NCBI RefSeq assembly: GCF_006149045.1
Contig: NZ_VBSN01000027.1
Location: 186,001 to 250,000 of the forward strand
Origin: Dyadobacter flavalbus
Lineage (GTDB): Bacteria > Bacteroidota > Bacteroidia > Cytophagales > Spirosomataceae
Direction of reading: 5' to 3'
DNA: 64,000 bases
Part shown: positions 1 to 7,339 of the stretch, piece after piece
Numbering within the stretch: position 1 is the stretch's first letter
Layout: every line of letters begins with the position of its first letter
Notes under the pieces: generated by a model
Databases searched by the model: none
Seen by the model: the letters and a program-made list of their open reading frames with translations, nothing else
Told to the model about the DNA's origin: nothing
Translations under genes and position numbers: made by a program

Positions 1-909
1 CCGGATTTCACCCAGTCATCGTTCTGGGTGGTGCTGCTATACGGGTTTTTTATGAACCTCAACAATTTCGGCATGGACCAGAATTACGTTCAGCGTTATC
101 ATACAACTTCCTCTGTCCAAGAAGCTTCGCGTTCCGTATGGCTTTGCGTTTACCTTTATTTGCCCGTTTCACTCATTTTCTTCCTTTTGGGATCATGTCT
201 TTATGCCTATTATCAGAGCAATCCGCAGTTGATTGATATGCTTAAAATGCAGGTTGCCGCTGAAAGACTGCCAAATGGATCTTCACAGCAAATATCAAAT
301 CTGGCCTCAACGCTTACGCCTGCCGATTACGGGGATAAAGTAATGCCTCATTTCATGGTAACAAGCGTCCCGCGCGGGTTGCTCGGACTCATTGTTGCCG
401 CCATCATGTCCGCTGCGATGAGCACAATCAGTTCCGGAATGAACGCTTCCGCAACGGTTTTTTCAGTCGATATTTACAAGAAATACATCAAGCCAGATTT
501 AACTTCCACGCAATCCATGCGGCTGCTCTACATCGCTACAACAATCTTCGGTTTGCTCGGCATGCTCACTGGCATTGCCATGATCGGCGTGAAAAGTGTG
601 CTGGATGTATGGTGGTTGTTATCCGGAATTTTTGCCGGCGGAATGCTCGGCCTTTTTCTACTGGGAATTATTTCAAAAAACACAAAAAATGCAGAGGCGC
701 TGACTGCTACGATAATCGGCATTCTGGTTATTATATGGATGACTTTCTCGATGCAATTGCCCGAAGAGTACGCTTTTTTCAAAAACCCGCTTCATCAGAA
801 TATGATTATGGTCGTTGGTACGCTGTCCATATTTTTAACAGGTCTATTGCTGACAAAGCTGAAAGGCCGCGTTTCCAGAAATGAAAAAGTGCTGCTGGAC
901 AATGATTGA
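1..909 (+). CDS. Sodium:solute symporter (SSS family), 3' part
   Basis: The reading frame is open from the first base, so the gene starts upstream of the window; about 302 C-terminal residues are present. The stretch around bases 400-480 (SAAMSTISSGMNASATV) is the conserved serine-rich helix of SSS permeases that helps form the sodium site. It is followed by VDIYKKYI and then several hydrophobic segments ending in a short basic tail, as in the last helices of the family. It should import a sugar, sialic acid or other organic solute with Na+, but the substrate cannot be read from this part. An aldolase of the DapA family follows 56 bp downstream on the same strand, which suggests a shared catabolic operon. 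Confidence 0.9.
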   Translation, partial: PDFTQSSFWVVLLYGFFMNLNNFGMDQNYVQRYHTTSSVQEASRSVWLCVYLYLPVSLIFFLLGSCLYAYYQSNPQLIDMLKMQVAAERLPNGSSQQISNLASTLTPADYGDKVMPHFMVTSVPRGLLGLIVAAIMSAAMSTISSGMNASATVFSVDIYKKYIKPDLTSTQSMRLLYIATTIFGLLGMLTGIAMIGVKSVLDVWWLLSGIFAGGMLGLFLLGIISKNTKNAEALTATIIGILVIIWMTFSMQLPEEYAFFKNPLHQNMIMVVGTLSIFLTGLLLTKLKGRVSRNEKVLLDND

Positions 910-965
910 TCATACTTTAAAATCCGGCAATATTCCGGCAAGTAAATTATAAAAACCAGATTTAA

Positions 966-1934
966 ATGACATCCGCTAATCATTCCTTGTCCTTGCCAAA
1001 AGGATTTATTCCGGTAATGCTTACTCCTTTTCTGGATTCGGGAGAAGTCGATTTTGAAGGGCTGAAATTGCTTACAGAACTATACATAGAAGCGGGTTGC
1101 GCCGGTCTTTTTGCCAACTGTCTTTCCAGTGAAATGTATGAATTGAATGAAGAGGAAAGGCTGCAGGTAACACAAATGGTCGTAAATCAGGCTGCGGGAA
1201 GAGTTCCGGTAGTTGCTACGGGCACGTTTGGCGGGCCGGTTCCATTGCAGGCGGATTTTGTAAAGCGCATCTATGAAATCGGCGTACAGGCTGTAATTAT
1301 TATCACAAGTTTGCTGGCCGATGAAAATGAATCCGATGACATATTTCTTTCAAGAGCAAAGGAATTGATTGATCTGACAAACGATGTTCCGCTCGGATTT
1401 TACGAATGTCCGGTTCCTTACAAAAGACTGATAAAAAGCGGATTGCTTAAAGAACTGGTTCAGACAGGCAGAATAATTTACCATAAAGACACTTCGCTCG
1501 ACATTTATGAAGTTACGGATCGCATTAAAGCAGCAGAAGGGTTTCATTTCGGGCTTTACGATGCGTATATGGTCAATGCCGTGCAGTCGCTGCTTGCAGG
1601 CGCAGCCGGATTATCCTGCATTCAGGGCAATATTTATCCGGAACTGATTGTCTGGATCTGCAAACATTACAATGATCCTGAACGGCAGAATGATGTGAGC
1701 CGCTTGCAAGAATTCTTTACAGATTCAATGGATCTGGTGCATACCGCTTATCCCGTCATCGCCAAATACAGTCTCCGGAAAAGAGGTTTTCCCATTTCAA
1801 CATTTACCCGCCGGAAAGTAGATCCGTTAACTGATGAATTAAAGAAAAAAATGGATGAATTACTGCAAGAAGTTGAAATACTCAGACAAGAACTGGACAT
1901 ACCGGATATTTTTGAGAAATACGCGGTCAAGTAA
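966..1934 (+). CDS. Dihydrodipicolinate synthase/N-acetylneuraminate lyase family protein
   Basis: A 322-residue class I aldolase of the DapA/NanA superfamily. The N-terminal motif GFIPVMLTPF, the GLFANCLSSE stretch, a tyrosine in GFYECPVPY (about residue 146) and the candidate Schiff-base lysine in YHKDTS (about residue 174) match the (beta/alpha)8 family layout. The GTxGE-type loop of true DapA is replaced by ANCLSSEMY, so a role in lysine synthesis is unlikely. Acting with the upstream SSS symporter, it more likely cleaves or dehydrates a 2-keto acid derived from an imported sugar. The last 60 residues are helical and charged. The exact substrate is unknown. A heptamer array starts 16 bp after the stop. 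Confidence 0.88.
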   Translation: MTSANHSLSLPKGFIPVMLTPFLDSGEVDFEGLKLLTELYIEAGCAGLFANCLSSEMYELNEEERLQVTQMVVNQAAGRVPVVATGTFGGPVPLQADFVKRIYEIGVQAVIIITSLLADENESDDIFLSRAKELIDLTNDVPLGFYECPVPYKRLIKSGLLKELVQTGRIIYHKDTSLDIYEVTDRIKAAEGFHFGLYDAYMVNAVQSLLAGAAGLSCIQGNIYPELIVWICKHYNDPERQNDVSRLQEFFTDSMDLVHTAYPVIAKYSLRKRGFPISTFTRRKVDPLTDELKKKMDELLQEVEILRQELDIPDIFEKYAVK

Positions 1935-1949
1935 AGATCAGCTTACGTA

Positions 1950-1977
1950 AACAGCTTTTGGCGATTGGCTTTTAGCT
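1950..1977 (+). repeat. Heptamer array, WTTRGCT family
   Basis: Four consecutive 7-bp units in exact phase: AACAGCT, TTTGGCG, ATTGGCT, TTTAGCT. The array begins 16 bp after the stop of the aldolase gene and reads in its sense direction. The same word family occurs after lpdA at 8753-8780. The rest of this 129-bp convergent gap holds a second array of another family (2015-2049). Confidence 0.6.
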
Positions 1978-2014
1978 ACTAAGAAATATGTAATTGACAA
2001 TAAATCAATTCCAT

Positions 2015-2049
2015 ATCACATTTCATTTATTACATTTTACTTTTTACCA
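2015..2049 (-). repeat. Heptamer array, AWGTRAA family
   Basis: Read on the minus strand from 2049 to 2015 there are five units in exact 7-bp phase: TGGTAAA, AAGTAAA, ATGTAAT, AAATGAA, ATGTGAT. The array lies 14 bp downstream of the DoxX stop codon and is in that gene's sense orientation. Similar arrays follow three other genes in the window. Confidence 0.55.
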
Positions 2050-2063
2050 ATAACCCATTGCAA

Positions 2064-2498
2064 TCAACGATCATGTTTTCTCATCCATTCATCGGTAGAA
2101 TAACGTCCTGATCCGATGATGCTGAATGTAATAACCAGAACAAGCGTCAGCATGGAAAGCCAGAGTTCAGAATTCAGATAGGAAAATCCGGCCCGGATAT
2201 TGACGAAGAATACCGCAACGAGCAGAATAGGAATCTGAAAAATAGAAGCTGTTCGCGTATAACAGCCAATTGCAATCAGAAAACCGCCGAAAATGTGCGA
2301 AAAAGCAACGTAATGCACCGCCATAACCGACCACAGATCAATATTCAGGCTGTGCAGAAGCCTTGTCAGATTTCCGGTATCGCTGATAAAACTGACCCCT
2401 TTACCAAAAAGAAGTATTCCCAGGACAACTCTGAGTGCATCCATGTACGCAGGATGATGCGTGTCGCCCCAATGCTCGATTCTGTCAATCATATTCAT
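2064..2498 (-). CDS. DoxX family membrane protein
   Basis: 144 residues with four hydrophobic segments (roughly residues 20-40, 60-85, 86-105 and 112-130), the size and layout of DoxX/DoxD-like inner-membrane proteins. The motif DALRVVLGILLFGKGVSF in the first helix and GxxLAIGCYTR-like loop (GGFLIAIGCYTRTASI) are typical of the family. DoxX proteins are linked to thiosulfate/quinone oxidation or redox stress in some organisms, but most family members have no proven function. It is transcribed alone, convergent with the aldolase gene, and its 3' flank carries a heptamer array. Confidence 0.82.
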   Translation of the reverse strand: MNMIDRIEHWGDTHHPAYMDALRVVLGILLFGKGVSFISDTGNLTRLLHSLNIDLWSVMAVHYVAFSHIFGGFLIAIGCYTRTASIFQIPILLVAVFFVNIRAGFSYLNSELWLSMLTLVLVITFSIIGSGRYSTDEWMRKHDR

Positions 2499-2607
2499 AA
2501 CAGTGAAAGTTTTGGTTTCCAGAAAGTTATGATATTAACAGGATTTTGTCAAGAGATAATTTATCTATTCTAAGAGCATTTGATCCTTACAAAAAACAGC
2601 TTTTTTA

Positions 2608-3897
2608 TTAATCGATCAGTGAAGTATGCTTGGTATCTTTCATTCGTGCATACACAATAAGGGAAATGAAAATACAGATGGTTACATACCAGTAATAATA
2701 GCTTTCATGACCAAGGTTTTTTGCCCAGAGCGCAAGGTATTCGGCAGTTCCTCCGAAAATGGCGACGGTTAATGAATAGGGAAGTCCCACGCCAAGCGCA
2801 CGCACTTCCACGGGAAACAATTCTGCCTTTACAACGGCATTGATGGAAGTATAGCCACTTACAATAATGAGTGCAGCCATTAACAAACCAAAAGCCGCCC
2901 ACATCGTAGTGACATGGCTCAATGTCGTCAGCAGCGGAACCGTAAACAAGGTTCCCGAAATACCAAATCCGATCAGTAGCGGCCGCCGCCCGATCCGGTC
3001 GCTCAGCATTCCGAAAAGCGGCTGCGATAAGGCAAAGAGCAGCAATGAGCAGAAAGTAAGCATGGTGGATTGGTCTTTGGACAAACCAACCGTATTTACC
3101 AGAAACTTCTGCATGTAAGTGGTGTAGGTATAAAATGCAAGCGTTCCGCCCATGGTCAGTCCTACAACCGTTGTAAGCGCCTTCGGATGTTTCAGCAATT
3201 CGCGTATAGAGCCTTTCTTTTTCACATGCTCTTCTTTATTCTGAAAAGCTTCGGTTTCGTGCAGATTGCTTCGCAGGTAAAGCGCCACCAAAGATAATAA
3301 TGCGCCAATCACAAACGGAATCCGCCAGCCCCATTCATGCATTTCCTGATCGGTAAGAAAAATTCTCTGAAGAATAAGCTGTAAACCCAGTGCAATCAAT
3401 TGTCCGCCGATAAGCGTTACGTATTGAAAACTGGAATAAAAACCACGTCTTTCTTTGGTCGCAACTTCGCTGAGATAAGTCGCAGAAGTTCCGTATTCCC
3501 CGCCCACGCTCAATCCCTGCAGCAGCCGCGCAATTAAAAGCAGAACAGGCGCAGCAATGCCGATGGTATTATATCCCGGCAGAAAGGCAATCAGCAGCGA
3601 GCCGAACGACATCAGCAGCACGGATAACGTCATCGCCAGTTTTCTGCCTTTGGTGTCGGCCAGCTTTCCGAAAACATAACCGCCGATGGGCCGCATCAGA
3701 AAACCCACTGCAAATATGCCGGCGGTATTGATAAGCTGAACAGTAGGATTGGAATCAGGGAAAAAGCTGCCGGCAAAGTACAGGGAAAAAGCAGAGTATG
3801 CATACCAGTCGTACCATTCGACGAGGTTTCCGGCAGAACCGCCAATAATGGCTTTCAGTCGCCAGTTTGTATCATTTTTGAGTAAATCCTGCTGCAT
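2608..3897 (-). CDS. MFS transporter, metabolite:H+ symporter (MHS) family, KgtP/ProP-like
   Basis: 429 residues with twelve predicted hydrophobic helices. The N-terminal GNLVEWYDWYAYS is the hallmark of the MHS subgroup. The loop 2-3 signature appears as GKLADTKGRK, and its second-half copy as GMLSDRIGRR. SSFQYVTLIGGQLIA resembles alpha-ketoglutarate permease KgtP, so a dicarboxylate or other small organic acid is the likely proton-coupled substrate; this remains an inference. The gene begins 23 bp after the stop of an alpha/beta hydrolase on the same strand, so the two probably form an operon. About 110 bp without a gene separate its 3' end from DoxX. Confidence 0.9.
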   Translation of the reverse strand: MQQDLLKNDTNWRLKAIIGGSAGNLVEWYDWYAYSAFSLYFAGSFFPDSNPTVQLINTAGIFAVGFLMRPIGGYVFGKLADTKGRKLAMTLSVLLMSFGSLLIAFLPGYNTIGIAAPVLLLIARLLQGLSVGGEYGTSATYLSEVATKERRGFYSSFQYVTLIGGQLIALGLQLILQRIFLTDQEMHEWGWRIPFVIGALLSLVALYLRSNLHETEAFQNKEEHVKKKGSIRELLKHPKALTTVVGLTMGGTLAFYTYTTYMQKFLVNTVGLSKDQSTMLTFCSLLLFALSQPLFGMLSDRIGRRPLLIGFGISGTLFTVPLLTTLSHVTTMWAAFGLLMAALIIVSGYTSINAVVKAELFPVEVRALGVGLPYSLTVAIFGGTAEYLALWAKNLGHESYYYWYVTICIFISLIVYARMKDTKHTSLID

Positions 3898-3920
3898 AAA
3901 TCATCGGAGTGATTCACAAG

Positions 3921-4697
3921 TTACTTAATTAAAGCACATATCTGCAAACAGGCTTGTTCAACCAGCTGTGTATGTCCGCTTTTAAGCACAACATATTGGG
4001 TTTGCGGAAGCATTTCGGCCAGTTTTTTTACATGGGCAGGTTTCAGGAGCTTGTCATATTTTCCGGCAAACAAAAAGATGGAAACATTGTTTTGCAAAGC
4101 AGTTTTGTACAGTGCGGAAATGTCAAATTTCAATTTCCTGAAGCCGGTCCAGGATTTGTAAATGGTCTGTCTTTTCTGAGGTGTGTCAAGAAGCTGTTGT
4201 GTGAAGCGGAACAGACTTTTATTAACGAGTCCGGCTTTCTGTAAAAATCCAGCAGTACGTAGAAAGGTTTCGGGACGCCGCATGGAATGCCGGAAAAGCC
4301 ATCGTGCCGGCTGAAACCGGGAAGCCAGGGTATAAAGCGGATGTTCTGAAATGCCGTCGGGTGCTATTAAAAATACATTTCCGATCCGTTCCGGAAATGC
4401 TTCCAATGTTGCCAGCGCAAATCTTCCGCCCATGCTGAAACCGGCCACATCAAAATGCAGGATTTTGTTTTCATCTAGAAATTCCTGAATGAGTTTTGAC
4501 CAAAATCCTTTGGTAATCAATTGCTTACCTAACGATTGGCTTTTGCCATGAAAAAACAGGTCAAATGCATAAACAGTATAATGATTTCCGAGATTTTTCT
4601 CAAAGGGTTCAAAACAGCTGATGCCGTCCTGACCAATGCCGTGAAAAGCGAGCAGTACATTGGGGCCGCCGCCCAGCTTGTGACAATGAAGTTTCAT
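3921..4697 (-). CDS. Alpha/beta hydrolase
   Basis: 258 residues with the alpha/beta hydrolase fold. The nucleophile elbow GFSMGG places serine near residue 88, an oxyanion region HGIGQDG lies near residues 19-25, the acid is probably the aspartate in AGKYDKLLKP, and the catalytic histidine is in SGHTQLVE near residue 242. There is no signal peptide, so it should be cytoplasmic. The family covers esterases, C-C bond hydrolases and lactonases, and the substrate cannot be told. It sits directly upstream of the MHS permease gene, which may supply its substrate or export its product. Confidence 0.85.
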   Translation of the reverse strand: MKLHCHKLGGGPNVLLAFHGIGQDGISCFEPFEKNLGNHYTVYAFDLFFHGKSQSLGKQLITKGFWSKLIQEFLDENKILHFDVAGFSMGGRFALATLEAFPERIGNVFLIAPDGISEHPLYTLASRFQPARWLFRHSMRRPETFLRTAGFLQKAGLVNKSLFRFTQQLLDTPQKRQTIYKSWTGFRKLKFDISALYKTALQNNVSIFLFAGKYDKLLKPAHVKKLAEMLPQTQYVVLKSGHTQLVEQACLQICALIK

Positions 4698-4709
4698 AAA
4701 CTCTGTACT

Positions 4710-5093
4710 TTACCAATACAGATTAACCTGATATAGTGGAAAGTTCGGGTCCTTGGATATAATACTAAATCCTTCTTCTAAACCTTGCGCTATAATGATC
4801 CGGTCAAATGGATCTTTATGTAAATAGTCCATTTTGCTGATTTGTAAAATATGAGCAAATGTTATAGGCAGAATTTTGATAGAGGTTTGAGTAAGTTCAG
4901 CCAAAAATGACTAAAGGGACCTTGTAAGAACCAGCTTGCCCAAGCTAATCTTGATAGCAATTTCCCAAAGGGATGCAATGCTGATATATTTTGTAGAACT
5001 TTCGTTTTCAATTGCTTTTTTTGCCGGCTCAGAGAGATTATTGCTTCCTTCCATAAACCAGATCAGTGCATGTGTATCCAGTATATAATTCAC
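4710..5093 (-). pseudogene. PIN-domain toxin (VapC-like), interrupted by an in-frame TAG
   Basis: One continuous frame of 128 codons encodes a PIN ribonuclease toxin, but codon 61 is TAG (4911-4913). Upstream of it are the first acidic residue (LDTHALIW, Asp6) and the second (SLWEIAIK, Glu44). Downstream, without any shift of frame, come KDPFDRIIIAQ and SKDPNF with the remaining acidic residues near 94-97 and 115. The residue lost was most likely Gln (CAG to TAG). An independent restart at TTG 4904 would give only the C-terminal half. Unless the stop is read through, the toxin is dead. The antitoxin gene overlaps its start by 4 bp. Confidence 0.82.
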
Positions 5094-5311
5094 GGCATGT
5101 ATTCTTTAAAATCATCCAATGGCTCGTCAAAGTCACTTTTCATTTCGAATGTTCCTTTCATCATGCCAAATTGCAATGTCTTGCCGGAGGATTTTTTATT
5201 CAAATATTTGCCGATCAAAAAGTCTACATAATCTGAAACTTTCACTTGGAGATTTTCCGGAAGTATAGATACACGGTTTATCAACTCTGTTTCACTCATT
5301 GTTTCCCTCAT
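5090..5311 (-). CDS. DUF2281-type antitoxin of the PIN toxin
   Basis: 73 residues. The N-terminal part (ELINRVSILPENLQVKVSDYVDFLI) matches the short helical antitoxins of the DUF2281 type, and the acidic C-terminal tail (DEPLDDFKEYMP) would wrap the toxin. Start could be Met1 (5311) or Met5 (5299). Its stop codon overlaps the toxin start (ATGA), the usual translational coupling of type II toxin-antitoxin operons. The antitoxin frame is intact although the partner is interrupted. Confidence 0.75.
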   Translation of the reverse strand: MRETMSETELINRVSILPENLQVKVSDYVDFLIGKYLNKKSSGKTLQFGMMKGTFEMKSDFDEPLDDFKEYMP

Positions 5312-5336
5312 TTGAAAGAAAGATACTAAAAATCAG

Positions 5337-5383
5337 AAAAACCTCCAAGCATGCTTCTGATCAGAAGTTGCCCGGAGGTTTTT
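5337..5383 (-). terminator. Terminator after prfB
   Basis: A 10-bp stem (AAAAACCTCC paired with GGAGGTTTTT) closes a loop that contains a second hairpin (CTTCTGATCAGAAG). On the minus strand it is followed by a T-rich stretch. It lies 10 bp past the prfB stop and separates prfB from the toxin-antitoxin operon. Confidence 0.65.
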
Positions 5384-5392
5384 ATTATAATA

Positions 5393-6467
5393 TTACGATT
5401 CCATTAAGTATGCCTTGATAAAATCGTTGATCTCGCCATTCAGTACAGCTTCTGTATTGGAAGTCTGATAATCGGTGCGGTGATCCTTTACGCGGCGGTC
5501 GTCCAGTACGTAGCTCCGGATTTGCGAGCCCCATTCGATTTTACGCTTGGAAGCTTCCACTTCTGCACGTGCGGAATTTCTTTTTTCCAGTTCAATCTGG
5601 TACAAACGCGATTTCAGAAGCCGGATGGCCACTTCCTTGTTCATCAGCTGCGAACGTTCCTGCTGACAGGCAATAATGATTCCGGAAGGCTTGTGGTGCA
5701 AGCGAACGGCCGTTTCCACCTTGTTCACGTTCTGGCCGCCGGCGCCTCCGGAACGGTAAGTGTCCCACGTAATATCGGCCATGTTTACGTCAATTTCGAT
5801 ATTGTCATCCGCCAATGGATACACATAAACCGAAGTAAACGAGGTATGACGCCTTGCATTGGAATCAAACGGTGAAATGCGCACAAGCCTGTGCACGCCG
5901 TTCTCGGATTTAAGATTGCCGTATGCATACTCGCCATCAATCTCGAGTGTAACCGATTTCACGCCGGCAACGTCGCCATCCTGCAAATCGACTTCACGTA
6001 CTTTGTAGCCGTTTTTTTCAGCCCACATGATGTACATCCGCATGAGCATGGAAGCCCAGTCCTGCGACTCGGTTCCGCCGGCCCCGGCATTGATCTCGAT
6101 AACTGCCGGCAGCTCGTCGCCTTCTTCTCCCATCATTTTCCGGAACTCTACTTCTTCCAGCTTATCCGAGAGTTTTTTGCCTTCTTCGTCTACTTCTTCT
6201 TCTGTGGCTTCATCTGCTTCATAAAATTCCCAGATGGTATCCAGATCGTCACGCAATCTGGCGAGTTCTTCATATCCGTTTGTCCAGAATTTCAGTCCGC
6301 GGATTTCGCGCATTGTTTTTTCGGCACGTTCTGAATCGTTCCAGAACTCCGGCTGAACAGTCTGCTGTTCAAGGTCTTCTAGCTGTCTTTTTCGGTTATC
6401 GTAGTCAAAGATACCTCCCCAAAGCCTCTACACGGGCCTTCAAGTCTTTCAATTGCTCTGCTGTCAT
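5393..6467 (-). CDS. prfB: Peptide chain release factor 2, with programmed +1 frameshift
   Basis: RF2 terminates translation at UGA and UAA. The gene starts at ATG 6467, runs 20 codons to an in-frame TGA (6407-6405), and continues after a +1 slip on CTT-TGA-C into the main frame, giving about 357 residues, close to the usual length. The stop-recognition tripeptide SPF is at about residues 198-200 and the catalytic GGQ at about 243-245 ([13 protein letters not shown]). The region between them is rich in RF-2 family signatures such as [14 protein letters not shown]. Expression is autoregulated: when RF2 is scarce, ribosomes pause at the TGA and slip. The gene stands alone with its own terminator. 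Confidence 0.96.
6404..6420 (-). promoter_or_regulatory. prfB programmed +1 frameshift site
   Basis: On the minus strand the sequence GGGGAGGTATCTTTGAC has the classic elements: an internal Shine-Dalgarno-like GGGAGG three bases before the slippery CTT, then the weak stop context TGA-C. It joins the 20-codon leader frame to the body of RF2. Confidence 0.93.
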
Positions 6468-6534
6468 TTGAAGTTTAAACGGTTAGTTAATAATTAAATG
6501 TAAATATTGGAAATGATTGTTGAGTGATTTTTCA

Positions 6535-6598
6535 GTCACTTATGGTCATTAATTGTCACTTGTAGTCATTTTTTGTCATTGATAGTCACTTACAGTCA
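6535..6598 (-). repeat. 10-bp-period TGAC array, left arm
   Basis: GTCA on the plus strand (TGAC on the minus) recurs at 6535, 6545, 6555, 6565, 6575, 6585 and 6595, seven times with an exact 10-bp spacing. Minus-strand units include TGACTATCAA, TGACAATTAA and TGACTACAAG. The stop codon of the four-helix gene (6578-6576) is one of these units. Confidence 0.85.
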
Positions 6599-6997
6599 TT
6601 AATGGTTTGTTGTGTTTATCAATTATCAATGATGGCTGGACTTTGCCGGCTTTGCCAATTGTTTTGATGTAATTATTGAGCTTTACTGACAATGTTTCGC
6701 AAAGGTGACTTAATTCTTCGAATTTTTCTAAGGTAATGAGATTTCTGTATTTGGCCTTTGTCAGCCACGTCAATGTCTCTCTTAAAGAACCACGGGAATA
6801 GAAGCAAAAGTTCAGGTTTTCTTTATAATGATATCGTCCAAAACCTTCTGATATATTGCCGCAACCGAATCCGCAGACCGGACAAGCTGCTTTCCAAGGG
6901 TATCTTTCACATAATAACTCCAAGGCTCAACCAAACTCCAGACTTCCTCGCCAAGCTGCATCGCCATTTTATAAATCTGCAAATCTTCCAGTTTCAT
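6576..6997 (-). pseudogene. Four-helix-bundle (S23/IVS-type) protein, frameshifted
   Basis: The first part, from ATG 6997, reads MKLEDLQIYKMAMQLGEEVW and continues to GKQLVRSADSVAA, the start of the S23 four-helix-bundle family. The frame then breaks near 6856-6857, and the remainder (GNISEGFGRYHYKENLNF, then WLTKAKYRNLITLEKFEEL) follows in the next frame. Restoring one A in GCAAT to give GCA-AAT-ATA rejoins both halves into one normal protein of about 139 residues. A one-base deletion is therefore the simplest reading; a sequencing error is the alternative. The family is encoded in 23S rRNA intervening sequences of several bacteria and elsewhere as stand-alone genes. The 3' end lies inside the left repeat array. 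Confidence 0.8.
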
Positions 6998-7112
6998 ATT
7001 ATCATTTCTGTTGTATCACCCGTCAGCTTCCTTGATACGAACTAAAACAGCAGAAGTAACATCAGAACATTTAAACAATCAGAATTCCATATCCATAAAT
7101 CAATACACTTTT

Positions 7113-7260
7113 CAACAATCCATAACTATTCAAGACAATCAATAACAATTCCTGACTACCAATGACAACTCATGACAATCCATATCAATCCTTGACAATC
7201 CATAACAATTCTTTCCATTTATACCCGTAACGGACAATCCTTGACTATCAATGACAATCG
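7113..7260 (+). repeat. 10-bp-period TGACAATC array, right arm
   Basis: Ten successive octamers at 7113, 7123 and so on to 7203 resemble TGACAATC (for example TGACTACC, TGACAACT, TGACAATC, TATCAATC, TGACAATC, TAACAATT). After two degenerate units, three more follow at 7232, 7242 and 7252 with a 1-bp phase shift. The orientation is opposite to the left array at 6535-6598. The array lies between the start of the four-helix gene and the lpdA promoter. Confidence 0.8.
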
Positions 7261-7285
7261 CTGCCGATTTCCAGACTATATTTAT

Positions 7286-7293
7286 TACCTTTG
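7286..7293 (+). promoter_or_regulatory. lpdA promoter, -7 box
   Basis: TACCTTTG fits the Bacteroidota -7 consensus TAnnTTTG exactly. It lies 46 bp before the lpdA start. No clear -33 TTTG is present at the usual spacing. Confidence 0.6.
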
Positions 7294-7339
7294 CGTGAAA
7301 ATTCTGTCAACCCATTTCGTACAATAAAAATACCTGAAA

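Larger units (their letters stand above)
6508..7262 (-). other. IVS-like unit: four-helix gene between inverted 10-bp arrays
   Basis: This 750-bp stretch between prfB and lpdA contains a single gene of the 23S rRNA-intervening-sequence (S23) protein family flanked by two arrays of one 10-bp word in inverted orientation. The longest perfect inverted match is 16 bp, TGACTATCAATGACAA, at 7242-7257 on the plus strand and 6588-6573 on the minus strand. Its borders are approximate, and no target-site duplication was identified. Confidence 0.5.

Noticed and set aside
7073..7260. Possible CRISPR array upstream of lpdA
   Set aside because: Period is only 10 bp with no unique spacers of 25-40 bp, and units are degenerate.
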